Positions 1 through 9,517 of a DNA stretch of 25,384 nucleotides are shown here, piece after piece. The notes under the pieces were generated by a model that had not been told where the DNA came from, did no database searches, and was given only the letters and a program-made list of their open reading frames with translations. Both the position numbers and the translations under genes were made by a program. The stretch is from Glutinoglossum americanum (taxonomy: Eukaryota; Ascomycota; Geoglossomycetes; Geoglossales; Geoglossaceae), in NCBI GenBank assembly GCA_020080175.1, contig JAGHQL010000260.1:1-25384 (forward strand). Reading direction: 5' to 3'. Every line of letters begins with the position of its first letter. Position 1 is the first letter of the stretch.

Positions 1-812
1 GAGGGGGGTGGAGGTGGGGGTTGGGTGGTTTGGGGGGCTGGCCGGTGAGTGTGTGCTGTTGTTGTTGTTGTTTTTTCTTCTCGCGGGGTGGTGGTGGTGG
101 TGGTGGTGCTGACGGCCTGCGATCAGTGCAGGACATCGCGGCGCTCGCGCTGCTCTCGCTCCTCCCGCAGGCCTACCTCCTCACGATGTTCTACCGCGTC
201 CACCTCGCGACAGCGCTGGCCCTCGCGGCCGTCGACCTCCTCGCCCTCACCCTCCCCACCGCCCTCCTCCGCCGCAAACGCATCTCCCTCGCCGCCCAGC
301 CCCTCGCGAACCTCCCCGTCCCCGTCGTCCTCCTCGCCTCGTCCATCTACGCCCTGGCGGCCCACGCCAGCTTCCTGACCTGGGCCCCCGCGCACCTCGC
401 GGCGCATTTCGTGGGGCTCCGCGACATCTCCTTTGCCCACGACGCGCAGTTTCCGCACCTCGTCGCGTGGTTCTTGCCGCTGGGCGTGGCGGCTGGCGCG
501 TTTGTGTATCTGCCTGCCGCCGCCGCTGCTGCTCCGGGCGCTGGAGATGCGGCCGCGGGGATGTATAGCCCTGCGATGGAGAAGTGGTGGGAGAGGCTTG
601 TCCGCAAGTACTGGACGAGGTTGGCGCCGCGCACCAAGGTTATCGTGAAGCGCACTGCCGCGGTGGTTGTTGTAGGCGGCGGGAAATCCTGGCTGCACAC
701 GTGGGCGATGCTCGAAGGGGTAGACGCGTTTGGCGCGGCAGGGTACATAGGGATCTTCGAGCTCGGGGCTCTTGTTACCGGGATAGTATACTGGTGGGTT
801 GGCAATGCTTGA
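1..812 (+). CDS. Multi-pass membrane protein, C-terminal part (5' end outside window)
   Basis: The stop is TGA at 810-812. An intron of 87 nt fits 45-131: donor GTGAGT, a branch-like TGCTGAC near 110 and acceptor GCAG before GACATC. It is phase 0, so the reading frame is open on both sides, which hides the intron in an ORF scan; the Cys run and Gly run seen in the unspliced frame are intron sequence. The spliced C-terminal part has about 226 residues after the intron, with roughly five hydrophobic segments: the Ala/Leu-rich start, HLATALALAAVDLLALT, VPVVLLASSIYALAA, LVAWFLPLGVAAGAFVYL and the final IGIFELGALVTGIVYWWV. Between the fourth and fifth lies a basic loop (MEKWWERLVRKYW). It is probably an integral membrane protein. 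I do not recognise the family. Codon third positions are strongly G/C, as in an expressed gene. The true start lies upstream of the window. Confidence 0.7.
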   Translation, partial: GGWRWGLGGLGGWPVSVCCCCCCFFFSRGGGGGGGADGLRSVQDIAALALLSLLPQAYLLTMFYRVHLATALALAAVDLLALTLPTALLRRKRISLAAQPLANLPVPVVLLASSIYALAAHASFLTWAPAHLAAHFVGLRDISFAHDAQFPHLVAWFLPLGVAAGAFVYLPAAAAAAPGAGDAAAGMYSPAMEKWWERLVRKYWTRLAPRTKVIVKRTAAVVVVGGGKSWLHTWAMLEGVDAFGAAGYIGIFELGALVTGIVYWWVGNA

Positions 813-2161
813 GGACACTACGGGGGTCTTAGGGATGCCGGCTTTTTTTCGCACTACATCATTTCATTTCTGATATTTGGCTGGATGGGAGGGTTGGCTC
901 TGTTTGGGTTGAGATTTTAGTAATAGCGGTGGAACGAAGTTACGAGGTTTCTTTTCGGGGTTCCTGTCCGGGGGGAGGGTGGCGTGACTGTTCACGATTA
1001 TTGATTACTGTCAAAAAGAATCTCACCACCCCGAAATATCGGGCTGTTGTCTCTTGCTGCGCATGTGCTCCAAGAATATTATTTGGTTTCCATTTCGCAG
1101 AGGTTGGTCGCCACTCTGTCACTTGTATACAGTTACACCGTGACACCACTCTGCATCTGTACATCTGCAGGAAGCCTAATCGAGGGGCCAAAGAGGCCCC
1201 CCAAGATGCACATAAGCACGTCAACAACCTTCAATCTTTACGTCGAGTTCCGCTCATACTATTTCTTCAACTACCGCCTCAGTAGGCCCTACACGTAGAG
1301 TACATATGTGAGTTTGTCGTAGTGTGTTTTTGAAGGGGGGGGGTTGTGTCTGAGAGAGAGCTAGGTCGGCGATGTAAAAGACAGCGAGTGATTATCGGAA
1401 TTCTTATGAGCGTGGATAGCGAATAGGAGCAAGGAGTGAGGGGAAGCACATCGTTTCGCATGAGAGAAGTGGATGAGAGACATATTTTTTTTGGTGTCGG
1501 GTATTAGGGAAGGTGTGAAGGAAACGGGCATGGGCAGAAGAACAAAAAAGGGGGGGTTGAGGCAAATTGTGATAAGGAGTGATGTGATAGTTTGCCGCTG
1601 CCGGAGCATACGGCGTTTTTTAGGCAAAAGAGGAGACAGAGTTTGACGTGAAGCGCGACGTTATGAAATTTTGAGGGCCACAAGACCCTTTTTTTGGGGG
1701 GGGAAAAGCTTGTCACGCTGAGGCTGCTTAGCCATGCTGCTAGAATCGGACGTAGTAGGTATGAGCTGCAGCTCAGCACAAGGGAGGGATATCATAGTGA
1801 CATGAGTCATCAGCGCAAAAAGCAAGTCCAGAGTTTCGCAAGATAAGTCGTCGTAACGGTCGTAGGTATCAAAGGACGGACACATGGTATGATGACAACA
1901 GAGAGGTAGGGATGACAGAGTTTCCTGTAGCGAGTACGGCGCATCTGGCGATGTCGGCTACGAGTGACGGCTGGCACCTGGGCCTCCATTCTCTTCCAAG
2001 CCAACATATCAGTCCAACCCCACTCCTAAGCGTTATACACACCGCCATGCCAATCCTTAGGTACCGATTTTCAAAGCCATTCCCGGTATATGATACGCTC
2101 ATATACAACCCTCCTTCTCTGTTCCCACAAAGGGACAATAGAAGGGCTCAAAAGGCATTCC
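813..2161. other. Intergenic region between convergent genes; no gene seen
   Basis: This 1.35-kb stretch lies between the stop of the plus-strand membrane-protein gene and the stop of the minus-strand KH gene, so it should hold both 3' UTRs. Open frames in it are short, begin mostly at non-ATG codons and match nothing I know. It contains G runs of nine (1335-1343) and eight (1696-1703, directly after seven T). I see no tRNA, rRNA or transposon signature. Confidence 0.6.
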
Positions 2162-3448
2162 CTAGTCCTGCGTGGCGCCCTGGCTGCTCCTTCGCATCTT
2201 CTCCGCTTCGAGGTTTTCATAGAGGAGGTAGAGCGCCTTTTCGTTGCTGCTGGTACTGCCCATGATGGTAAACATCCTTTCGCCGGTCTCGTCGTGGGCC
2301 GTCTTGGCAATGGAAATTCTAGCGCCAGAGCTCTTCCGGATCTCGCTGATCTTGCTGCCTCCGCGGCCAATAATACATCCCACCATATCAGCCGGGATAC
2401 TAATGTTTTGCGTCTGGATTTCTTCTCCGTCCTCGGTTGTGCCAGGTGGGCGACCAGCTGCATCTGAGTTTGACCGACGAGTGTTGTAGGAAGGACCGTC
2501 GTTGAAATCCGCTCCATTGCCGGTGCGATTGTACGTGCGGCTGTTCCCGCCCATTCCGCCACCGTTGCTGGCTCCACCGCTGACGCTTGAGCCAATGCCT
2601 TGAACCCTTACTGCTGGGTTGTACAAGACGGTTCCAGTGCCTCTCTGCCAGTCATCTACCAGGCACTTTCCAATTTCCCAGACCGCTTTTTGGATCCCAT
2701 CCGGAGAACCTTGCACCTCTACAATACGTTCCGTAGACTGCGGTAGCATCTCCTTCTGTGCGACCATTCGAACACTGGACACATCTTGGATATGCTTTAT
2801 CTTTAATCCTTGTCGGCCGATGATGGTGCCCATCTGATTATGGGAGATGAGAAGACGGATGGCTAGAGAAACAATTAGGATCGGCTCTAAACATGAATCT
2901 GGGGAGCGCATATTGTGTTGTCGATGTCCAGATACACCAGCGAATCTCCAGAGAAAACTCCAGAGAAAAAGAAAAAAAAAACAGGAATTCACAATGAAGA
3001 AAAGTTACAATGACTTACGATGTGTCCCATTGTTCGGCACGACGCCACCCATCCCAACCATAGGTGCTCCCTCAAGTAAGCCCTTGGCAACGATAGCATA
3101 TGCCTTGGCAACACCATCCAACGACCCAGTGACGGTCAAGACGCGGTCGTGGACACCTTGAACAACCTTGCTAACACCTGCTTTAACACCCGTTTCCTCC
3201 CGGAGATCAGCAACATTCTTTCCAGCCTTTCCGATGATCACTCCAGCTTCCTTGGAGGACACGATCGCACGGAGAGTCAGCTGTGATGCGGAGTACTCTT
3301 CGTCGGTTCTAGGGGCGGGTTCGCCATCCGGGCCAAGGCGACCGCCGTCCCCTTCGGCTCCGTGGTTGTCATTCACATTCATTCTGCCAAAATCAGTGAA
3401 CATAGAATCGTCTGGAGTATTGCTATCATGGGCGTTGTCCCCAGACAT
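2162..3448 (-). CDS. Triple-KH-domain RNA-binding protein (PCBP/Rnc1/Pbp2-like)
   Basis: Two exons: 3448-3019 and 2886-2162, with a 132-nt intron (donor GTAAGT, acceptor TTTAG, phase 1) giving a 384-aa protein. Three type-I KH domains lie at about residues 55-125, 148-218 and 302-370. Each has the GXXG loop: GKAG at 73-76, GRQG at 167-170 and GRGG at 317-320. The spacer between KH2 and KH3 is Gly/Ser/Asn-rich. This layout is that of fungal poly(C)-binding/hnRNP K-like proteins such as S. pombe Rnc1 and yeast Pbp2, which bind single-stranded mRNA and affect its stability and localisation. The start chosen is the first ATG (A at -3). The open frame continues 31 codons upstream but only from TTG. 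The splice join falls between KH1 and KH2 and restores a smooth KH2 beginning (QPILIVSLAIRLLIS). The family call is strong; the exact orthologue is inferred. Confidence 0.93.
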
Positions 3449-3950
3449 TGTTTCTATATTCAAATGCGGGCGTCGGTTGGGCGATTCGTTAGATGGAGCG
3501 TGGAGAGAGCTGATGGAAGCGGCTGGTGACGGACGAATCAACGACTAAAGATTTTCGATCCTCGGGTCTCGACAATAGAAACTCGACTTTTTGCTGCGAG
3601 GCTCACCGTACAGCTGTCAATCGAAGCGAATAAATAGAAGCGGATTGCGAATATACCTCTGAAAGTACAAACCGGAAAGTGAGAGCTACGAAAGGCAAGG
3701 CGGAGGGGGGGGGGAAGAGGAAGAGAGTTGAATCTCGGAGGACGAGGACAAGAAGGCGGGAAGAGGAGCAAAAGAAGTAGAGGAGGTAGGTGAGGAAAGG
3801 AATAGAGTGAGGGGAAGCGGTACGGGAAGGATAGGTCAGGAGGAGATGTGTTGACGGATGATTGAAGTTTTGCTCTGAGGACGTTGCGGGGAGGCGAGGA
3901 GGGGAGGGAAAAAGTTCAAAGTGGGTGAAAGTTCCCCAAAACCCCCCCCC
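3449..3950 (-). promoter_or_regulatory. CT-rich promoter/5' UTR of the KH gene
   Basis: The plus strand is strongly purine-rich from about 3680 to 3910, so the coding (minus) strand is pyrimidine-rich just upstream of the KH start. CT-rich tracts before the start codon are common in well-expressed fungal genes. G10 at 3705-3714 and C9 at 3942-3950 interrupt it. No clear TATA box was seen; the transcription start is not known. Confidence 0.45.
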
Positions 3951-5684
3951 AGCAGCTTAGCTCGTGCAGGAAGCGCGCACACAACAACAGCCCTCCCAAA
4001 ACACCTGCCCGTTTACCATTCCCTTTGTGCAACGACCAAAATCCAAAATCCCACTGGCTCGCACCTCTGCCGCGGGCGAACCCCACCTGGCACACCCGGC
4101 AAAAACCTCGATCGGGGGGGGGGGGAAAATAAAAAAAATAAAAATAAAAAAATAAAAAATTTTCTTATATTCCATCGCGCGCGCGCGCTCTTTGGCGTCT
4201 CTCTCTGGCCGTCCGCTGTCGTGGCGCACGGCACCGTCGATTTCCATCGCGAAGCAGAAGCAGCGGCGGGACAGGAAGGGGGGGCCAGGGAGCCAGGTTT
4301 TCCGAAGCAGCAGAAGGCCGGAGACGGGTCTCGGACGCGATATTTGCTTTGCCCCGGGAGGCTTTTGAAACGGGTTTTCCTCCTCCTCCTCCTCCTTCTC
4401 CACTCTTTCCTTGCTTCTTCCGTCTTTGCTTTTCGCCGTCAGCAGATGCCCCCGTCACGGGAATCCGCCTTCCTGCGCTGGCCGCCAGGTCGATGCGGGA
4501 GGCCCACGATGCAGCGTTCGGTCGCGAGGCACTTGCGGCGCCCCCCCCCCCCCCGCGGCTCGGGCCAACCACGCTCCCTGGCCGTGCGGAGGGCCTCCTG
4601 CAGCCCCCGTCGGGACTGCCGCGCTCAGCGAGCAATTGAAAAGCTTGCGACTAGTCGCCCGTTCACTTGAGCCTCATGGCCGAAGGCCCGTACATATAGC
4701 GTGAGCTCACTGCATATTTCCGCAGGCAGAGTTTCAAGGAAGCCCATCCTATCGCGGGCTTTTTTCATGTCATCGGGGGCAACAAAAGGCGAAACCCAGC
4801 CGCCTTCGGCCTCTCTCCTTGTCCCCCAACCCTCCGGGCCAGCCTATCTGTCGATCCACCGGACGTGAAGCTTGGTTTTGCGAAAACCGGCCGACTTGGT
4901 CATAAAGTGACGGCAATTTCTCGGAGTACTCCCCCCCCCCCGAAATCCTATACGACCGACCCTCTCTTTCCACACATCTAAGCCTCGGTGGTCGAACCTT
5001 TTGGAGCTTTTTAGTTTGTCAAACAGTTCACAATCCTTCCTCTACTTCAGTCAAGCATGATTTTATCAGCCATAGATCTACGTAGAAGGGTCAACGGTAG
5101 TTAGAATGGAAAGGATTTATTTGATGTTGCGGTAAGAGGCATATGTAAAGTTAGGATAACAAGCTAAATCCCAACCCGAGCCGCCACAGCAACATCCCAA
5201 CCATATGAACTCCACGTTGAATCTTGCTCCCAGGAAGACAAGGGAGAAGAAAAAAAAAAAGGAAAAAAGGCCATGATATCTGCAACGCCCATCCATCCGT
5301 TCAGCCGTCAGTCCATCGCTTCGTCACTTTCCCTCTGTCGAATTGGTACGAGCGAGGCGTGGATTCCAATACATGGGGTGGAGAGGGAAAGGTTCTCTCA
5401 TAACCTGTTCTGTTCTGTTTGCCGAATCAAAGAAAGGGAAAGGGTTGTGGCGATGGCTCTCTCTTTCGATGGGAGAACGGCAAAAAAAAATGAAAAAAAT
5501 GAAAATGAAATGAGCAATGCAATCTATATCCCATTCCCCCAATGTCGGTATCCCCCAGTTATCCCCGCCTCCCTAGAAGGGGTTAAACGGAAGCTGACTG
5601 CCTTGGCCTCAGCGCCGTCTCCACACAGAAAATACAATGGTGGAAGGTGGAGTGGGGAAGGGAAGAAGAAAAAACCGAAACGAC
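3951..5684. other. Intergenic, low-complexity, GC-homopolymer-rich; no gene seen
   Basis: This 1.7-kb region separates the KH promoter from the 3' end of the Moh1 gene. It holds long homopolymers (G12 at 4114-4125, C14 at 4541-4554, C11 at 4931-4941), a G12-to-A/T-rich switch at 4114-4160, an (CG)n-like stretch near 4175-4188 and CTC repeats near 4380-4400. Overlapping open frames at 3921-4700 occur in almost every frame because of the GC bias and low complexity, and none has domain content. The last 600 bp are probably Moh1 3' UTR and spacer. Confidence 0.55.
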
Positions 5685-6151
5685 CTAGTACACAGTGCAC
5701 AAAAGCTCCGCCTCGAGGATGTATTTGCCTTCTTTATACTTCTCCGTGACCTCGTATGCCTTGTCGTACTTCCACCCCACGACCTCGCCGCACTGTCGGC
5801 AGTTGATATCACGAACGACGTGCCGGCCGGTGGTCATGTTGCGCTCGACGGCTTCGGAGGATTTTATGTTCACGACGGAATTGAAGAGGTAGGCCTTGCC
5901 GTGTTGGCCGCGGAAGTTCTGTGCGTGCGAGGCGTTAGTTAGATATCTAAGATGATAAGGTGGGGTGGCGGGGGGTGAGAGGGGGGTTTGCGCATTTTCG
6001 ACGTGGAAGCGATATCGGTGGACAGAGGGCTATCGGGAAGGGGAAATCTCACTCGACTGATGATATCGTCGTGATTCGAGAGGTGAGTCTTGCAGTTCTT
6101 GCACCCATAGATGCGGCTCGAATTGAGGTAAATGTTGTACGCAAGCCCCAT
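5685..6151 (-). CDS. moh1: Yippee/Moh1-like zinc-binding protein
   Basis: Two exons, 6151-6053 and 5918-5685, with a 134-nt intron (donor GTGAGA, branch-like CTAAC, acceptor GCACAG, phase 0) give 110 aa. The start MGLAYNIYLN closely resembles yeast Moh1 (MGLRYSIYI). The Yippee fold's zinc ligands are present as two CxxC pairs: CKNC at residues 17-20 and CRQC in exon 2, followed by the family's GWKYDKAYE..YKEGKYILE signature. Family members are small conserved eukaryotic proteins. Yeast Moh1 interacts genetically or physically with GID/CTLH ubiquitin ligase components and is linked to stationary-phase survival, so a role in that complex is likely but inferred. The length matches the family (about 110-140 aa). 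Non-ATG codons extend the frame upstream of 6151, but the homology starts at this ATG. Confidence 0.95.
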
Positions 6152-7671
6152 GTTTGCTATCTGTCCGGTTCGCAGCCGGGGGCACAACCCGCGAGATGAG
6201 AGGAAAGCGGGCGCTCGAAATAGCTGTCGTTCGCGAGTATGTATATGTACGTAAGTAAGGCTTCAAATTTCCAGCCGTTTGCGCGAGAGAGAGCCCGAAG
6301 GAGGAAGAGGAAGGGTCGGGAGACTCCCCACGGTGCCAGGGGGAGGAGGGAAAGACGACGTACGTATCGGACCGTAAGCAATCCGGCAGCGTGTATGTAC
6401 GGGATTTCCGAGAGGCGATGCTGCTGCTGCTGCTGCCGCTACTGGTGGTGAGCGTAGTTGGGAGTTGGAAGGAGGAGGTCGTTGCTCGCGAAAAGCGCAG
6501 CTGGTGGTGGTAAGGTAAGACCTGGAGACTTTCGCTTCGTTGCACCAGAAGAACGGCGCAGAAAGCCCGACTCTGAGTGAAACCCGCTGCAGCTTACTTT
6601 CCAGAGAAACAAACCGCCTTTCCGTCCTTTTTACTTTCCAACCACCGCCTCTCTCTCTCTCTCGCAAAGCAGCAAATATGTTCTCCCGGGTGTCTAAAAG
6701 CCGCCAGCCAATCCCTCTCTCCCCGTCACGGACTCGTTTGCAAGGGCGGCGAAAAGAGGTGCGAATGAAAGCTTAAAGTAGTCTGTAGCCCCCGCCTTGG
6801 CTGGGAACCCGGAAACGGAACGAGACTCTTCCTCTCTCCAGCGAACAGACAAATAGATAGAATCCCACCGCCAGAACCAGCTCGCTTTTCCCACAAAGAC
6901 GCACAAGAGCTCCCCTCTCTGCCCGCGCCAGCGTATACCTCTCCACCCCGACCCTCTCCACCAGAAAAGCCCCGGTGCCGCACGGGGGAGGGAGGGGTCA
7001 CACCCAGCCCAGACAAAGCGACACGGAGGGAGAGCTACGTTGCACATGCGCCGCTTCCAGATACGTGCCTTGGGCGATGGGGAGGGGGCAATGCAATGCG
7101 CGATGACACCACGCCCAATGATCCGGGAAAACTTGGTCATGCACGTCCGCACTACGTATTTTTATTTTTATTTTTTTCCTCCATCCGTACTTGGATGTCG
7201 TGCGCGGGTTCACACATGGTTCCGTCTGGGTGGACACGCGCGCGCCGGGGGACGGTGATTCATTTTTGTGTGTTTTTCCTCTCTACGTGTGTCTGGCTAA
7301 AGAAAAAAAAAAAAGAAAGTGAAAAAGGGTGGGGCTACGAGGCAGTCGGTGCGCGGTGGATCTCCTCTTTCTCGGCTCGCGGCTCTTTTGGCCATTCGCT
7401 GTGCTGTGGTGTAACAAACGATCAATTTAATAATAAACATTATTTTTTATTTATTTTTTTTATTATTTTTCTAATTGGAAAAACTGGTGCTGCTACACGT
7501 CTGGAGAGAAAATCACTCGGGAAGGTCTGGGTGTGCTGCTGCCTGTGTGTGCCGTGGGGCGGCGGCGGGGAGAAGGAGGAGGTAGGATGCTGGTTACTCT
7601 GTGGCTAGGTTAGCTCAGCATGCGTAGCTCGTCTTGCAGTTGGGAATGATGGAGGGAAAGAGTGTCTGGTC
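6152..7671. promoter_or_regulatory. Intergenic region: Moh1 promoter and 3' flank of the His-rich gene
   Basis: About 1.5 kb without a convincing gene. The part nearest Moh1 is Ser/Pro-codon rich only because it is CT-rich on the minus strand. It has a short CTG run (6419-6436), a CT microsatellite at 6648-6662 and an A/T-only stretch around 7424-7475. The open frames here are mostly non-ATG and have no recognisable domain. The region probably carries the Moh1 promoter and a long 5' leader, plus the 3' UTR of the 7672-8499 gene. Confidence 0.45.
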
Positions 7672-8499
7672 TTATGGCCTCCGATGATATCTGTACACCC
7701 CCTGGTACTCGTCCTCGCGGCGGCCGAAGACCATCGCGCGGGGTGCCCCGGCAGGCGATGGTCTCCCGCTGCGATGGCTTCCGGCGTGGTGGCTTTCACC
7801 GTGATGGGTTCCGCCGTGGCGGCTTTCACCATGGCGGCTTTCATGGTGGCTTCCGCTGTGGCGGCTTTCACCATGTCGGCTTGCGCTATGGCGGCTTTCA
7901 TGATGGCTCCCGCCGTGACGGCTTTCACCATGGCGGCTTGCGCTATGGCGGCTTTCATGGTGACTTCCGCTGTGACGGCTTTCACCATGGTGGCTCTCAC
8001 CAAAGGTCAAGCCCTTGCGGGTCACCAACGACTCGTCGCGCACCGTGTCTTCGCCCGAGGAGTCTTCCGGGTAGTCATCCTCATCATCCGAAACGTCAAA
8101 ATGGGGATTACCGTAGGCATCGACGAGGGGCCTAGCCTCCCCCTTCTCCCTCGCCTCCCGCTGCGTCCCGCGCCTCCGTACTTCTTCCCTCTCAGCACTC
8201 ACGCGGCGCCGCGTTCGGACCTCCCCCGCGGTGGGCGGCCTGCCCGTGCCGCCGGAGAAGAACCACGCCCACTTGGGGATGCGCTCGTCGTCTTCGAGGC
8301 GCTTCACGTCGCCGCCGCCCCGGAGGCGGAGGGGGCTGTTGGCTGGTGGGGGGCTGGGGTCGTCGGAGCTGGCCGGGCTAGTGAGCTCGGTGACGGGGAA
8401 ACTGAGGTCGACGCGTGGGTGATTGCGTGCGCCCCCAGGCCGTTTTGGTTCCGCTTCGTCGGAGAAGATTGGAGACTGGAAGAATTTCTTGAAACCCAT
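7672..8499 (-). CDS. Unrecognised protein with His/Ser/Arg-rich tandem repeat
   Basis: An uninterrupted 275-aa frame starts at the first ATG (8499); the frame upstream is open only from TTG. Residues 1-165 are non-repetitive: a basic/aromatic start (MGFKKFFQSPIF), a Ser/Pro-rich linker, the segment RIPKWAWFFSGG (73-84), an Arg/Glu-rich stretch (95-123) and an acidic patch DVSDDEDDYPEDSSGED (135-151). Residues 167-244 are a His-rich repeat with a 19-residue unit of the type GESRHxGSHHESRHSASRH, two full copies plus partial ones. The tail ends VYRYHRRP. I do not recognise the family. His-rich repeats can bind Zn, Cu or Ni or act as disordered scaffolds, but this is only inference. A TATATAAA box lies 81 bp upstream. 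A CCACAG just before the ATG could be a 5' UTR intron acceptor. Both other strands' frames are also open across the repeat, so expression should be confirmed. Confidence 0.7.
   Translation of the reverse strand: MGFKKFFQSPIFSDEAEPKRPGGARNHPRVDLSFPVTELTSPASSDDPSPPPANSPLRLRGGGDVKRLEDDERIPKWAWFFSGGTGRPPTAGEVRTRRRVSAEREEVRRRGTQREAREKGEARPLVDAYGNPHFDVSDDEDDYPEDSSGEDTVRDESLVTRKGLTFGESHHGESRHSGSHHESRHSASRHGESRHGGSHHESRHSASRHGESRHSGSHHESRHGESRHGGTHHGESHHAGSHRSGRPSPAGAPRAMVFGRREDEYQGVYRYHRRP
7768..8001 (-). repeat. Coding minisatellite, 57-bp unit, His/Ser/Arg-rich
   Basis: The stretch encodes residues 167-244 of the unrecognised protein. The unit is 19 codons (GESRHxGSHHESRHSASRH): one full copy at residues 172-190, a second at 191-209, a shortened copy from 210, then degenerate GESRHGGTHH and GESHH pieces. 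A shorter 5-codon rhythm (xESRH / xGSHH) underlies the larger unit. All copies keep the frame. Confidence 0.85.
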
Positions 8500-8579
8500 A
8501 GCTGTGGAAAAACACCGGATGGATTCAGTTGCTTGTTTGGTTGATGGTGAGATGTCGGCACTCCACAACCTTGGGCGGG

Positions 8580-8587
8580 TTTATATA
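8580..8587 (-). promoter_or_regulatory. TATA box of the His-rich protein gene
   Basis: The minus strand reads TATATAAA here, about 80 bp upstream of the ATG at 8499, followed by a GC-rich stretch. The spacing suits a TATA box with a short leader. Confidence 0.55.
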
Positions 8588-9517
8588 GTTGGCCTGGAGA
8601 CGAAAGTGAATCTCCTCTCTGTCTCCTGTCCGTCTCCTGTCCGTCAGCCTGTCTTGCCGACCAAGAGCTATTCACCTCCCGAACAAAGGGATAAGGTGGC
8701 ACGAGAATCTAGTACTTACTACTATTTGCTTTGAGCCCCGCAAACAAAGCCTATGCTCCACCAAATCTACCCAATCATAGCTCCCCACTAGCTGATCGGT
8801 CGCCATTATGCACCCCCTTCTTGAACCTCCCATCACCTTCTCCCTAGTATTCTTAACCATATTCTATAGAATCGCCGTCGTCATCCTGCGGCCCTAGCTG
8901 CACATCCTTACCGGATCCAAACCCAAACGCCATCCCCACTCGCAATCACCACGTTTAGAAACCAGCTTTCCCCAGCATCGTTTCTTAAGAAGCGCCAACG
9001 GCTACCTCCCAACCATGCCTCACAAAGAAAATAATCATGGTCATGCAAACGTGGAAGATCTTCTCGAACCCAACTCGCAAAATGAAGATTTTTTATTTTT
9101 TCTGATTCCATAACATAGTATTACAGACGGAAGGAAAGAAAAGAAAAGGGGGGGGGGAATAATGCATAGTCTCTATAGTTGGTTCGTCGACGCAACACCT
9201 TAACCCTATGGGGCGGAGGCCGCAAAAGAAAAATCGCCCAGACGTCAGCATAGACAGGATTGGATCCCATGTGGTCCACTGAGAAAGGGAGTGCGATAAA
9301 GAAACATCACAATCTTGTCGCATCACACATGAAAAAAAAAAAGATATTGAAAAATGAAAGCCACCATTTTTTTTTCCCCCCAGCTCTTCCTAGATAAAAA
9401 AAAAAAAGCCAGCGCCCGGGCCCAGCCTATCCAAGATCGAGATTTATATTCCCATAGCATATATCCGGTGTGATTAAAAAAGCAAGTGGCGGAGAAAAAA
9501 AAAGTAAAAGAGAAATC
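8588..9517. other. Intergenic; 3' flank of the Rua1-type gene; no gene seen
   Basis: About 0.9 kb between two minus-strand genes. It holds G10 at 9148-9157, several A runs (9330-9342, 9394-9407) and no ATG frame with recognisable content. It probably carries the 3' UTR of the 9518-11442 gene and the upstream promoter of the His-rich gene. Confidence 0.5.

Noticed and set aside
123-854. 243-codon minus-strand frame opposite the membrane-protein gene
   Set aside because: Arg/Glu/Gly-rich mirror of a GC-rich coding strand, with no domain; the plus frame has clear membrane segments and a splice model.
3449-3541. N-terminal extension of the KH protein (31 codons)
   Set aside because: It begins at TTG; the first ATG at 3448 has a good context and leads straight into the protein.
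3921-4704. Several overlapping 96-249 codon frames on both strands
   Set aside because: Low complexity, GC bias, poly-G/C frames; none has a domain or a consistent splice model.
4741-4766. Hairpin AGCCC...GGGCT followed by six T, like a bacterial terminator
   Set aside because: The window is eukaryotic with spliced genes; the stem is only five pairs and not next to a gene end.
4990-5005. GGTTCGA-like tRNA B box on the minus strand
   Set aside because: No T-stem pairing, A box or acceptor stem nearby.
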